Virus record (IMG/VR): IMGVR_UViG_3300045135_002783
Coordinates: 1-22,082 of that record
Length of the DNA stretch: 22,082 bases
Direction: 5' to 3' (one strand)
DNA from: a virus
The notes beneath the pieces are model-generated. The model worked only from the letters and a program-made list of their open reading frames with translations, had not been told where the DNA came from and searched no databases. This document shows positions 13,361 to 20,468 of the stretch, piece by piece. Both the position numbers and the translations under genes were made by a program. Every line of letters starts with the position of its first letter. Positions within the stretch are counted from its first letter, which is position 1.

Positions 13361-14514
13361 TTTGCTATACCACTTATTATTTCATACATCTGGCTAATCT
13401 CTTCTTTTATACCAACACTTCCGTTGCCAACAAAAAATCCGTTTTCGTGTATGTCATCAGCGGACTCCGTTGTACCAGACACCATGTAGTCTAAGTTTGG
13501 CATTACTGGTTGTTTAAGAAAATTCCTCGAGGCCAACGGTCTATTCTGTATGCCTGCCTTAGATAATGCGTCTATCACTTCTGGCCGCCTTCCTTTTAGT
13601 TCTCCATCAAGCACTATCCCAAATGTGAACCAACTGCTTTTACCGGTCTCCTGTTGTATCCTGCACCACGATTTGTTTGCGAACAACTTTAAAAAATGTT
13701 TGGCGTTGGCCAATCTAGTGGACATGATTGAATCCCATTTTGTAAGTTGGACAGAGCCAATAGCCCCACTCATTTCCAGAGGACGTAGATTGTATCCCGG
13801 AGTTGCAAATATAAAATTATCATCAAATGCATTTCCTGTTTTTTGATACAATGAAGAATTGTCAGGCAATTCTCTTACCCAACCGTGTGCCCTCATACTC
13901 CTTAGGTAGTCCGCGTCTTCCTTGTCTCGGCACAATATCATACCGCCTTCCATTGTTTGTATGTGATGACTAAAGAAGAAACTGAATGAGCCGGCCAGAC
14001 CAAAGGTGCCCGTGTGTTGCTCATTGAATTTAGCACCCATCGACTCGCAGTTGTCTTCTATAAGAACAAGGTTATGTTTATCGCAAATGCTTTTGATTGC
14101 TTGGTAGTCACAACTATTGCCCAACAAATTTACTGGCATAATTGCACAGGTGTTTGGTGTAATCGCCTGTTCTACTTTGTTCACATCTATGTTCCATGTG
14201 TTTGGATCTACATCAACAAAGTTTATCTTAAAGCCATTTTGTGCTATTGGGAAATAGGTAGTTGCCCAACCTACAACAGGAACAATAATGTCACCTGTAA
14301 GTTTGTATTTCCATTTTAAAAGGCTGAGCATCAAAAGGTTTGCGCTCGAACCAGAGTTTACCATGATGGCATTGGGAGAGTGGAAAAGTTCTGCAAATTC
14401 ATTTTCAAATTGTTTTACATGTTTGCCCATGGTGTACATGTCGGTGTCGATCACTTTTTGTATTGCATCTAATTCTTCTTTGCCCCAAGTGGAGTATGCT
14501 AGTGGGTATTTCAT
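13357..14514 (-). CDS. DegT/DnrJ/EryC1-fold PLP enzyme with Lys-to-His change, ColD-like sugar 3-dehydratase candidate
   Basis: A 385-aa fold-type-I PLP enzyme of the sugar aminotransferase family: VNSGSSANL (52-60) holds the phosphate-binding site, and IEDNCESMGA (152-161) the pyridine-binding aspartate D153. The segment that normally reads S-K-H and supplies the PLP lysine reads FFFSHHIQTMEGGM here (179-192), so H183 replaces lysine. The same change defines ColD, which removes the 3-hydroxyl of GDP-4-keto-6-deoxymannose in colitose synthesis, and also RfbH/E1. The cysteine cluster of iron-sulphur E1 enzymes is absent, favouring ColD-type chemistry. The product would be a 3-deoxy or 3,6-dideoxy sugar. 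The partners Gmd and GDP-mannose synthesis genes are not in the window and may be host-supplied. The gene abuts the GT upstream and has an ATGA junction downstream. Confidence 0.88.
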   Translation of the reverse strand: MKYPLAYSTWGKEELDAIQKVIDTDMYTMGKHVKQFENEFAELFHSPNAIMVNSGSSANLLMLSLLKWKYKLTGDIIVPVVGWATTYFPIAQNGFKINFVDVDPNTWNIDVNKVEQAITPNTCAIMPVNLLGNSCDYQAIKSICDKHNLVLIEDNCESMGAKFNEQHTGTFGLAGSFSFFFSHHIQTMEGGMILCRDKEDADYLRSMRAHGWVRELPDNSSLYQKTGNAFDDNFIFATPGYNLRPLEMSGAIGSVQLTKWDSIMSTRLANAKHFLKLFANKSWCRIQQETGKSSWFTFGIVLDGELKGRRPEVIDALSKAGIQNRPLASRNFLKQPVMPNLDYMVSGTTESADDIHENGFFVGNGSVGIKEEISQMYEIISGIAK

Positions 14515-15375
14515 TTATTTTTTGTCTCCTTGTTTTGCAAACGGATTATAGTCTTCAACCGTCTGCCAATATTGTTGATCTCTTTTTACTCTAAGGTCTG
14601 ATTTTGAACTTTTGCCCTTCAATTTCCTTTTTCCTTTCATGTGATCGACATACTCTCCTAGGACACTGTTCACGAAAACATGCAGTCCTTGTACTCCCGC
14701 ACCGTGTCCTATGTCCACGCCTTGGTCAGGAGCCACCCGCTGTAATACTTGCCAAAACAGATAACTGTCGTGCCATTCCAGCTCGTTGAATATTGTGTCA
14801 TTAGTATATAGTTTTGTCCATTGGTGTATAAACTCTTTTATTTTTGGATGTCTCCTATTGTAGCATACCCAACCACACTCGGGATATGTTGGCCTCCCTA
14901 GGTAGTTTACAAGTTTGTCATTCGGCAATAGATCCGTCACAAACTTTTTTGTTATCGGACGGAAAGTGTAGGTGTCGGCGTCAAGCCAAAGCAAGTAGTC
15001 ACTGTCGATGTCTTCAATGGCGTGTGCAACACAAAAGACTTTGTGAGAAAACCTTACTGCGTCCCAAAGAAAGGAACCTTTGCCTCTGTCTAGGTCTCCT
15101 GCATTTGGCAATCTTCTTACTCCCCCAGGTATGGGTGTGGTCTCACCATTCGCCACAGGATCATTTTTATGGCGATTTTTGAATCTTACAAGTTCAGGGT
15201 TTACCGCTTCTGTGTCTACGTATTTGACTTTTGGGTGTTCGATTGTTGGCTTGTTTTTTTCGTAGTAGGCATAAAGTGTCACGTCATCGGGCCAATTGTC
15301 GATATGACTTTGAATCATCCTATCAGCGTAGTTGTTTTTTGGCGGAAAAGTTGTAATTACTGCAAGACTCGTCAT
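14515..15375 (-). CDS. DxD glycosyltransferase (GT-A-like), paralogue 2
   Basis: Read from the ATG at 15375, which forms an ATGA overlap with the preceding stop, the protein has 286 aa; a farther upstream start would run deep into the preceding gene. Landmarks are the opening TSLAVITTFPPKNN, a metal-binding DAD at D132-A-D134 (LLWLDADTYTF), an LGRPTYPECGWVCYN segment, SVLGEYVDHMKG and a C-terminal YWQTVEDYNPF. It is the paralogue of 12488-13360, from which it differs most in the centre, suggesting a different acceptor. Glycosyltransferases of this type act on the cytoplasmic side; no signal or membrane segment is visible. The gene directly abuts the ColD-like gene. Confidence 0.78.
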   Translation of the reverse strand: MTSLAVITTFPPKNNYADRMIQSHIDNWPDDVTLYAYYEKNKPTIEHPKVKYVDTEAVNPELVRFKNRHKNDPVANGETTPIPGGVRRLPNAGDLDRGKGSFLWDAVRFSHKVFCVAHAIEDIDSDYLLWLDADTYTFRPITKKFVTDLLPNDKLVNYLGRPTYPECGWVCYNRRHPKIKEFIHQWTKLYTNDTIFNELEWHDSYLFWQVLQRVAPDQGVDIGHGAGVQGLHVFVNSVLGEYVDHMKGKRKLKGKSSKSDLRVKRDQQYWQTVEDYNPFAKQGDKK

Positions 15376-16355
15376 AGTCCTAGTTTTTCTTTGAACCTTT
15401 TGTATACTGTGCCGTCCCTGATTTCTTTGATGCTCCACATCTTGTACCCAAGGTCATGCAACCATTGTGTCCTGTCCGGATATTCGGGCGTTTCGATCCT
15501 GTTTAGATCTTTGTTTGCTACAGGCCAACAAAGCGCAAGATCTGAGGTACAAAAGGTAGGTATCCCACGAACGCAAGAGTCGACGCTGGCAGTAGAATTG
15601 TGAGTAACAACAGCATGACAATTAGTTATAGTATCTTGGAAATTGAATCTATAGTGCTTTTTTTCATCTCCGGCAAAATGTTTTTGTGTGAATTGTAGTT
15701 CTATATCGTCAGGAAATTCTTTTCGCCTGTCGTCAATTGATGCCACATTATTTGGATGTGGCCTGACTATAAATTTTCTGTCTGTTATCGGTCTAAGTTT
15801 TTCATATACGCCGTTGAACCATTCGATAGGGTCTAGCTCGTTCATGCTCCAGTTGTCTTTTGGCTGTAATACGAATATTATAGGGTCTTCTTGATTGGAT
15901 TTACGCCATGGTTCATATTTTACTTTGAATTTCTTACGCATCATTTCCCAACGATCACCTGGACTGTTGTCAGACAGGAAGTTCCCGTCATTCATCGGGG
16001 TGTACAAGGATACCCTGAAATGATGATCTGGTGACGTTGACACGTTACCAAAACTCGATAAAACACCACCGTCAAAAGTTATGAGAGGAATCTTTTTTGC
16101 CCTACAGTTGTCTGCAAGTTCTCTACGTCTGCCTTTGGTGTGGTGCATTTGTCGGTCACCGCCATAACCAAACATGGCCGCCATGGGTGCAGTCGGTGTC
16201 ATTTCTCCTGGAACTGTTGGTCCAGTCCTGTGTTCATTGACTATAACTGCTTCATCTCCCGCGGCTTCTATGCCTTCCTTTAGGTGATACAACAAGTCCC
16301 AACTGTTGCCTCTTCTCCTATCTTTTACCGTTCTTCTAAAAATTTCAACTTTCAT
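15372..16355 (-). CDS. RPHP/HSS-type glycosyltransferase-like protein, paralogue B
   Basis: At 327 aa this is the longest of the four relatives and has a distinct N-terminus (a TPTAPMAAMFGYGGDRQMHH segment near 53-72). Shared blocks are EPWRKSNQEDPIIFVLQ (~148-164), FIVRPHPNN (195-203), AVVTHNSTASVDSCVRGIP (248-266) and, near the end, LNRIETPEYPDRTQWLHDLG followed by IKEIRDG. The preserved HNS-x-x-SVDS motif corresponds to HSS-x-x-x-ES in paralogue A. Family-level function is GT-B-like sugar transfer in capsule-type polysaccharide synthesis; the substrate is unknown. It overlaps paralogue C upstream by 11 bases and gives the ATGA start to the GT-A-like gene downstream. Confidence 0.7.
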   Translation of the reverse strand: MKVEIFRRTVKDRRRGNSWDLLYHLKEGIEAAGDEAVIVNEHRTGPTVPGEMTPTAPMAAMFGYGGDRQMHHTKGRRRELADNCRAKKIPLITFDGGVLSSFGNVSTSPDHHFRVSLYTPMNDGNFLSDNSPGDRWEMMRKKFKVKYEPWRKSNQEDPIIFVLQPKDNWSMNELDPIEWFNGVYEKLRPITDRKFIVRPHPNNVASIDDRRKEFPDDIELQFTQKHFAGDEKKHYRFNFQDTITNCHAVVTHNSTASVDSCVRGIPTFCTSDLALCWPVANKDLNRIETPEYPDRTQWLHDLGYKMWSIKEIRDGTVYKRFKEKLGL

Positions 16356-17160
16356 TAATCATTCTCCATGCTGTACCATTAGCCATTTCTTCCATGTTCC
16401 AATTGTTGTAGGCCAAATTAGAAAATAAGGCAACTCTGTCACCGTATTTAGGCGATTCTATTTTACTGAAATCAGTTTCTGATATTGGTGCCGCCGCACA
16501 GTTGACCGGATCGCACAGAACGGGGACTCCGTTGGTAAGGCTCTCCACCATGGTGTTGGAATTGTACGTGACAGTGGCGAAATACTTGCTCCATTCTATT
16601 TTGCCTTGGTGGTTTGTTGGCCTGTCCACTTTGACAGTGGCCCCGACATGATCTACTTCTATAGTTGGATTGTAGGGTTTCTCTCGCACTTCTATGGGTC
16701 TGTCTGTGTTGTTCTTCAAGGTGGCCATTGTTTTGTCAAGCCAGTCCGTGACCTGGAAGAAATTGCTTATAGCATTTGTTGGCGGGAGTACCAGTATGCT
16801 CTTTCCATTTTTGTTCCATGGCTTAATATCTTTCTTGAAATATTTCTCATACCTGTCTGTCTTTGTTGTCGTGATCTTGTTTTGACAGTGTGCGTTTCGT
16901 GTGATGCGTAGCCAATGAGGTTCATCATGGCAGTTTTTGAAGTATCCATGGTCCATGAAATAGAAATCTTTTTGTTCTCTCTGGCACCACTTGTACACCT
17001 CTCCGGATCCTGCCAGTATGCCATACATTGTGAGCTTTTCTTCAGGTAACCTAGTCAGGTCCCTGAACTGGTATATCGTGTTGGGTCCTGGCGTGCCTCT
17101 AACGAATGCGTCAACATATCTCTGGGTTCGTGGTTTGGTGGTGTGTATGCCTGCTATCAT
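16345..17160 (-). CDS. RPHP/HSS-type glycosyltransferase-like protein, paralogue C
   Basis: A 271-aa relative of the family with the blocks KPWNKNGKSILVLPP (~113-127), RPIEVREKP (~144-152), FATVTYNSNTMVESLTNGVP (174-193) and ETDFSKIESPKYGDR near the end. It lacks the canonical RPHP histidine, which is replaced by REKP, as in paralogue D (RHKP). With D it also shares an F-x-F-x-D-x-x-YF segment followed by HW-x-RI-x-x-N (C: FYFMDHGYFKNC and HWLRITRNAHC; D: FWFTDTPYFGRF and HFWRICKNTIH), absent from A and B. C and D are thus a subgroup. The start at 17160 forms an ATGA overlap with the oxygenase stop. Confidence 0.7.
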   Translation of the reverse strand: MIAGIHTTKPRTQRYVDAFVRGTPGPNTIYQFRDLTRLPEEKLTMYGILAGSGEVYKWCQREQKDFYFMDHGYFKNCHDEPHWLRITRNAHCQNKITTTKTDRYEKYFKKDIKPWNKNGKSILVLPPTNAISNFFQVTDWLDKTMATLKNNTDRPIEVREKPYNPTIEVDHVGATVKVDRPTNHQGKIEWSKYFATVTYNSNTMVESLTNGVPVLCDPVNCAAAPISETDFSKIESPKYGDRVALFSNLAYNNWNMEEMANGTAWRMINES

Positions 17161-17900
17161 TTCAATTCTGTCACTTTATACATAGACTTGCCACTCTGTC
17201 TGCTGTACTCACCTATTATGTTTACACTGCGCCTGTGTAGTTGCGGATGAATACGCGGTGTAACACTGTGTATTGCGTTTGGGGTAGAATTACAAAACAT
17301 CACGAAAGTGTTTGGTTTGTAGGGAACAGTAGTGACAACGTCACCTAGGTCCTCGTCATATATTTGTCTACCTTTGGATTTGTCTACCTTTGTTATGTCG
17401 TTGATTGCTTTGTGTATCTGGAATTCACCTCCTAAACTTTTATCATCGGGGTATGGCATGTAAAGCAATCCAGCGTACATCTCCATCGGGTTGTCGATGT
17501 GGGCGGTTCTGGACGTGTAGGTGATAGGCTTATGCATCACAGTCTGGCAGTCAGTCCAAACCTGTGCATCATTTTCTGCCCAACCCCGAGCTCCCAGTTT
17601 GCCTTGTAATGGTTCTATGTAATCTTTGAATATATTTCTAACCTCATCAAAGAATTCAACCGATGTGTGATACTCACAGAAATTTCTCCATGTCTCAGAC
17701 ACTTCACCTTGTTTCAGCATAACGTCCGCTTTCAACCTGTAGCATACACCATTATCATAGGGTTTGGTAGATAGCATCTGTTCAGCAGGCCATTCATGTT
17801 CCAGTGTAGAATAAAGATCCCAAGGTAATGCGTCTTCTATTACAAAATGTGGATATGGATCAGTTACAACTGCCTTGAAATTTTTAAGTATGGAGTGCAT
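17157..17900 (-). CDS. 2-oxoglutarate/Fe(II)-dependent oxygenase (prolyl-4-hydroxylase-like fold)
   Basis: A 247-aa protein with the iron-binding triad: H-x-D near residues 134-136 (RTAHIDNPMEMYAGLLYMP) and a distal histidine near 211 (NAIHSVTPR). A 2OG-binding arginine follows in LHRRSVNI. The GGEF strand after YMPYPDDKSL fits the P4Hc-like core. Such enzymes hydroxylate or otherwise oxidise C-H bonds with 2-oxoglutarate; phage members have known or suspected roles on proteins, nucleobases or glycans, and the substrate here is open. The ATG at 17900 shares its first base with the TGA of the GT61 gene (TGATG); an in-frame TTG one codon earlier is less likely. It sits between GT61 and RPHP-type genes, suggesting it hydroxylates a sugar or a glycosylation site; this is inference. 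Confidence 0.82.
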   Translation of the reverse strand: MHSILKNFKAVVTDPYPHFVIEDALPWDLYSTLEHEWPAEQMLSTKPYDNGVCYRLKADVMLKQGEVSETWRNFCEYHTSVEFFDEVRNIFKDYIEPLQGKLGARGWAENDAQVWTDCQTVMHKPITYTSRTAHIDNPMEMYAGLLYMPYPDDKSLGGEFQIHKAINDITKVDKSKGRQIYDEDLGDVVTTVPYKPNTFVMFCNSTPNAIHSVTPRIHPQLHRRSVNIIGEYSRQSGKSMYKVTELK

Positions 17901-18988
17901 CAATCTAATATCTCCATTATTTCCGGTATGTTGATTTTAAAGTCGATCATGTCACTAAATCTTTTTATGCCCTTAGGCCTCTTTCCGTCCTGCAAATGAA
18001 TCCGTTCACTGTCTGCTATATACAATTCATGTTTCAGACCCAGGTGGTAAGACAACAACGGGTATACCTTTTTGTGTAACATGTTCCTGTCCTGTATCTC
18101 TATGACCTTGGTTCCAGGATTACACCACAGAAGATTTGTTAGTCCTGCACCGTGTGCCGCTAGTACATGAGTCGATTCCGCAAACACACGCATTTGGTCT
18201 TCTATGGACATTGTTTCTAAACTTACTGTGTGCCATCCTTTTAATTTCAATAGTAGTTCGTCCGAATTAGTGATTCTTCTAGACGTTGCGCCCGGCCTCA
18301 GAACAACAATCTTTTTGTCGGGTTTGATTTCTTTTAGTTTAGGGAGTCCTTTGAAATGCCTTAGCCATTGAGCCAATGGTGGAACAATTACACCATCATC
18401 AGAATTGCTGAGGCTAGGAACAATTAGGTGTTTGAAATGCCAAGTTTCACCCTTTGGCATTACAACAATCTTCACATCTGGAAACAACGCTTTGCAAATT
18501 TTTTCAAGATAAGGACTTTTGTTTGCAAGTATAAAACAGTAATTGGCAAAATTAGTTGACCAACGCTTTTCAACTAGCCTGAATTTTGAAATCACATCTA
18601 TCCAAATGTGCCATGGATTGCCAACGCAGTATTCGTCAACTGGTAACCAAACATACAAGTTTGACTCGTTGAAATTTTCGGTCACCTGTGGCAGTTTTAT
18701 ATCGACCGACTCGCCCCAGAATGACCATAGTTTATGTGTCTTACTGGGTTTGTGCTTGGTATTAGATCTCAGCCCCCAGATAAAGTCAGAGATTAGTTGA
18801 TTGTCTCTGGTCAGCAACACAGGACAACTATTGACTTTACAATTATAAAACTCCGAAACAAAAGTTGGTAAAGATTTAAATTTTGAGGGTACAGATGAAT
18901 GATAGTTTACATTATATTCGTGAGGTTGGTCTATTGTTTCCCAACGATCTGTAAAAAATCGTATGTCATTTATGTTTTTTGCTGGCAT
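17900..18988 (-). CDS. GT61-family (DUF563) glycosyltransferase
   Basis: A 362-aa protein with the hallmark of GT61 enzymes, LAAHGAGLTNLLWCNPGTKV (276-294), followed by an IEIQD strand. The preceding VVLRPGATSRRITNSDELL (228-246) corresponds to the conserved R...SRRI.N..EL motif of the family. The N-terminal ~200 residues are less conserved. GT61 includes plant xylosyl- and arabinosyltransferases and bacterial capsule enzymes; the sugar transferred here is unknown. It is the first gene of the ten-gene operon and starts 21 bases from the divergent SGNH-like gene region. No transmembrane segment or signal peptide is visible, so it probably acts in the cytoplasm. Confidence 0.85.
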   Translation of the reverse strand: MPAKNINDIRFFTDRWETIDQPHEYNVNYHSSVPSKFKSLPTFVSEFYNCKVNSCPVLLTRDNQLISDFIWGLRSNTKHKPSKTHKLWSFWGESVDIKLPQVTENFNESNLYVWLPVDEYCVGNPWHIWIDVISKFRLVEKRWSTNFANYCFILANKSPYLEKICKALFPDVKIVVMPKGETWHFKHLIVPSLSNSDDGVIVPPLAQWLRHFKGLPKLKEIKPDKKIVVLRPGATSRRITNSDELLLKLKGWHTVSLETMSIEDQMRVFAESTHVLAAHGAGLTNLLWCNPGTKVIEIQDRNMLHKKVYPLLSYHLGLKHELYIADSERIHLQDGKRPKGIKRFSDMIDFKINIPEIMEILD

Positions 18989-19025
18989 TCAAGTAATAAT
19001 TATGCTATAATGGCACACATGACAA
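18982..19025. promoter_or_regulatory. Possible divergent promoters between the glycan operon and the SGNH gene
   Basis: Minus strand: TTGTCA (19025-19020), a short 15-bp spacer and CATAAT (19004-18999) point to the GT61 gene. Plus strand: CTGGCA (18982-18987), 18 bases and a perfect TATAAT (19006-19011) point to the SGNH-like gene, with a predicted start near 19018, right at its ATG. The elements overlap and the spacers are not optimal, so the call is tentative. Some promoter is expected here because two gene sets diverge. Confidence 0.35.
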
Positions 19026-19681
19026 TATTCTCAAACGGTTGCAGTTTTTTGACTGATCGACCAAAAGATGGAGTAGAAACCCACACAGCAAAAATTTTAG
19101 CCGAGGAGTATCAAACAGACTTGGTTAACCTAGCGATGGGTGGTAGGGGGAATGATCGTATTAGTTTCAGCACAAAGGTTTGGTTCGAGCAAAATGATAT
19201 TAAAGATAAATTTGCAGTCATTGGTTGGTCTAGTTCTCATAGAAATGATTACGTTACAAATGATGGTTGGAAAAAAGACAGGATTCCTGGTACAGATTTG
19301 ACTTGGAGGACATGGAAAACCCTAGACAACGTAAGTTTTCTAAGATCCAACAGAGGATGGGACATCGAAAACAACCTAATTATGAATTTTCTTGACAATG
19401 TGTTTGATTTACAGAATTATTTTGAGCGCAAACGTATTCCGTACGTGATGTACAACAGCCTGCCAAATGATTTCGAAAGCGGTGTGTCGGATTTTGACGT
19501 GATAAAGAAAGCGATAAACATGCAGAGATTTTTTAATCCAGGAATAAGTCAAATGGAATTTATCGCAGAAAAAAACTTGATTGTCAGTCCCAATGATCCA
19601 CATCCATCCACGGAAGGGCATAGACAATGGGCAAACTTACTGAAAGAATTTATAGATGCTAACAATTTACGCTCCATTTAA
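19019..19681 (+). CDS. SGNH/GDSL-like hydrolase family protein, 220 aa
   Basis: From the ATG at 19019 the protein starts MTIFSNGCSFLTD, the block-I GCSF with candidate nucleophile S9. It continues with NLAMGGRGNDRI (37-48, block II/III-like G and N) and ends with PNDPHPSTEGHRQWAN (191-206), where D193 and H195 could complete the catalytic set. An AVIGWSSSHRNDY segment is characteristic of the phage version. SGNH enzymes remove acyl groups from sugars or esters; some act as glycan acetyl-esterases, which would suit this cassette. A start at 19010 adds three residues but lies within the proposed -10. It overlaps the next gene by 26 bases. The hydrolase call is at fold level; activity is unproven. 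Confidence 0.75.
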   Translation: MTIFSNGCSFLTDRPKDGVETHTAKILAEEYQTDLVNLAMGGRGNDRISFSTKVWFEQNDIKDKFAVIGWSSSHRNDYVTNDGWKKDRIPGTDLTWRTWKTLDNVSFLRSNRGWDIENNLIMNFLDNVFDLQNYFERKRIPYVMYNSLPNDFESGVSDFDVIKKAINMQRFFNPGISQMEFIAEKNLIVSPNDPHPSTEGHRQWANLLKEFIDANNLRSI

Positions 19682-20468
19682 AAATAAAAAAAGCAAGGCA
19701 TGGGAAGTTTTTAAAGGAGTTCAAAAGTCCTGGCCCGACCAAGTTACGGTTTTAGACAACGCAACACAATCACACGCCGCTGACAATTCTATGTTTTGGG
19801 GATTTGTTGCAAACAACTTACAAATGGTTAAAAGACTTGAGGCAAGGAGACAAAACTTTTGGTTTACTGATACCCCCTATTTTGGTAGGTTTGACAACGG
19901 CAACCTTAGGCCAGATAATCATTTCTGGAGGATATGTAAAAACACTATACATGCAAGGTTTATCAAAGATTGCAGGCCAGATAGATTTGATCAATTCAAA
20001 ATCAAAATTGCCGCTCCCACACTTAAAGGCAAACACATTTTAGTGTGCCCTAGCTCGGCAGGAATTCATAATTATTTGGACCAGGTCAATTGGACAACCA
20101 ATACCATAGAATCACTGAAAAGATATACAGACAGACCGATCAGACTTCGACACAAGCCTAGGGGCAGGGGCACATCAGGACCAAGTGAGGCCAAGGTGCC
20201 CCTATCCGAGGATCTGAAGGACGCTTGGGCGTGTGTGACTAGTTGCAGTATCAGTGCAGTGGAGGCAGTATGTATGGGCGTGCCTGTTTTTTGCCATAGA
20301 AAAAGTTTCGCTGAACCCATGGGCAACATGCACCTCGAGGATATTGAAGAACCATATTATGCTGACCCAGAGCCATGGTTGTACAGCCTTGCATATCAAC
20401 AATTCACTCCCGAAGAGTTTGAAAATGGCACTGCTGTTGAGATATTGATGGACAAAGGAATTTTATGA
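19656..20468 (+). CDS. RPHP/HSS-type glycosyltransferase-like protein, paralogue D
   Basis: A 270-aa member of the four-gene family, on the opposite strand to its relatives. Blocks in order are FWFTDTPYFGRFD (~68-80), HFWRICKNTIHARF (~89-102), KGKHILVCPSS (~114-124), DRPIRLRHKPRG (139-150), ACVTSCSISAVEAVCMGVP (172-190), a DIEEPYYADPEPWLYSLAY stretch and EEFENGTA. It is closest to paralogue C: both have K before P in place of the RPHP histidine and share the DRPI, NG-T-A and F-x-F-x-D elements. Here HSS-x-x-x-ES has become SCSISAVEA. It starts inside the SGNH gene and ends with an ATGA junction into the first methyltransferase. Confidence 0.68.
   Translation: MLTIYAPFKNKKSKAWEVFKGVQKSWPDQVTVLDNATQSHAADNSMFWGFVANNLQMVKRLEARRQNFWFTDTPYFGRFDNGNLRPDNHFWRICKNTIHARFIKDCRPDRFDQFKIKIAAPTLKGKHILVCPSSAGIHNYLDQVNWTTNTIESLKRYTDRPIRLRHKPRGRGTSGPSEAKVPLSEDLKDAWACVTSCSISAVEAVCMGVPVFCHRKSFAEPMGNMHLEDIEEPYYADPEPWLYSLAYQQFTPEEFENGTAVEILMDKGIL

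Noticed and set aside
15376-15438. A 21-codon N-terminal extension of the second DxD glycosyltransferase
   Set aside because: It lies wholly within the preceding gene, is unlike the paralogue's N-terminus, and the ATGA-coupled ATG at 15375 gives an exact alignment with the paralogue.
18899-19018. A long N-terminal extension of the SGNH-like protein resembling a membrane segment
   Set aside because: It is antisense to the GT61 start region, and the family begins directly with the short strand before GCSF, matching the ATG at 19019.
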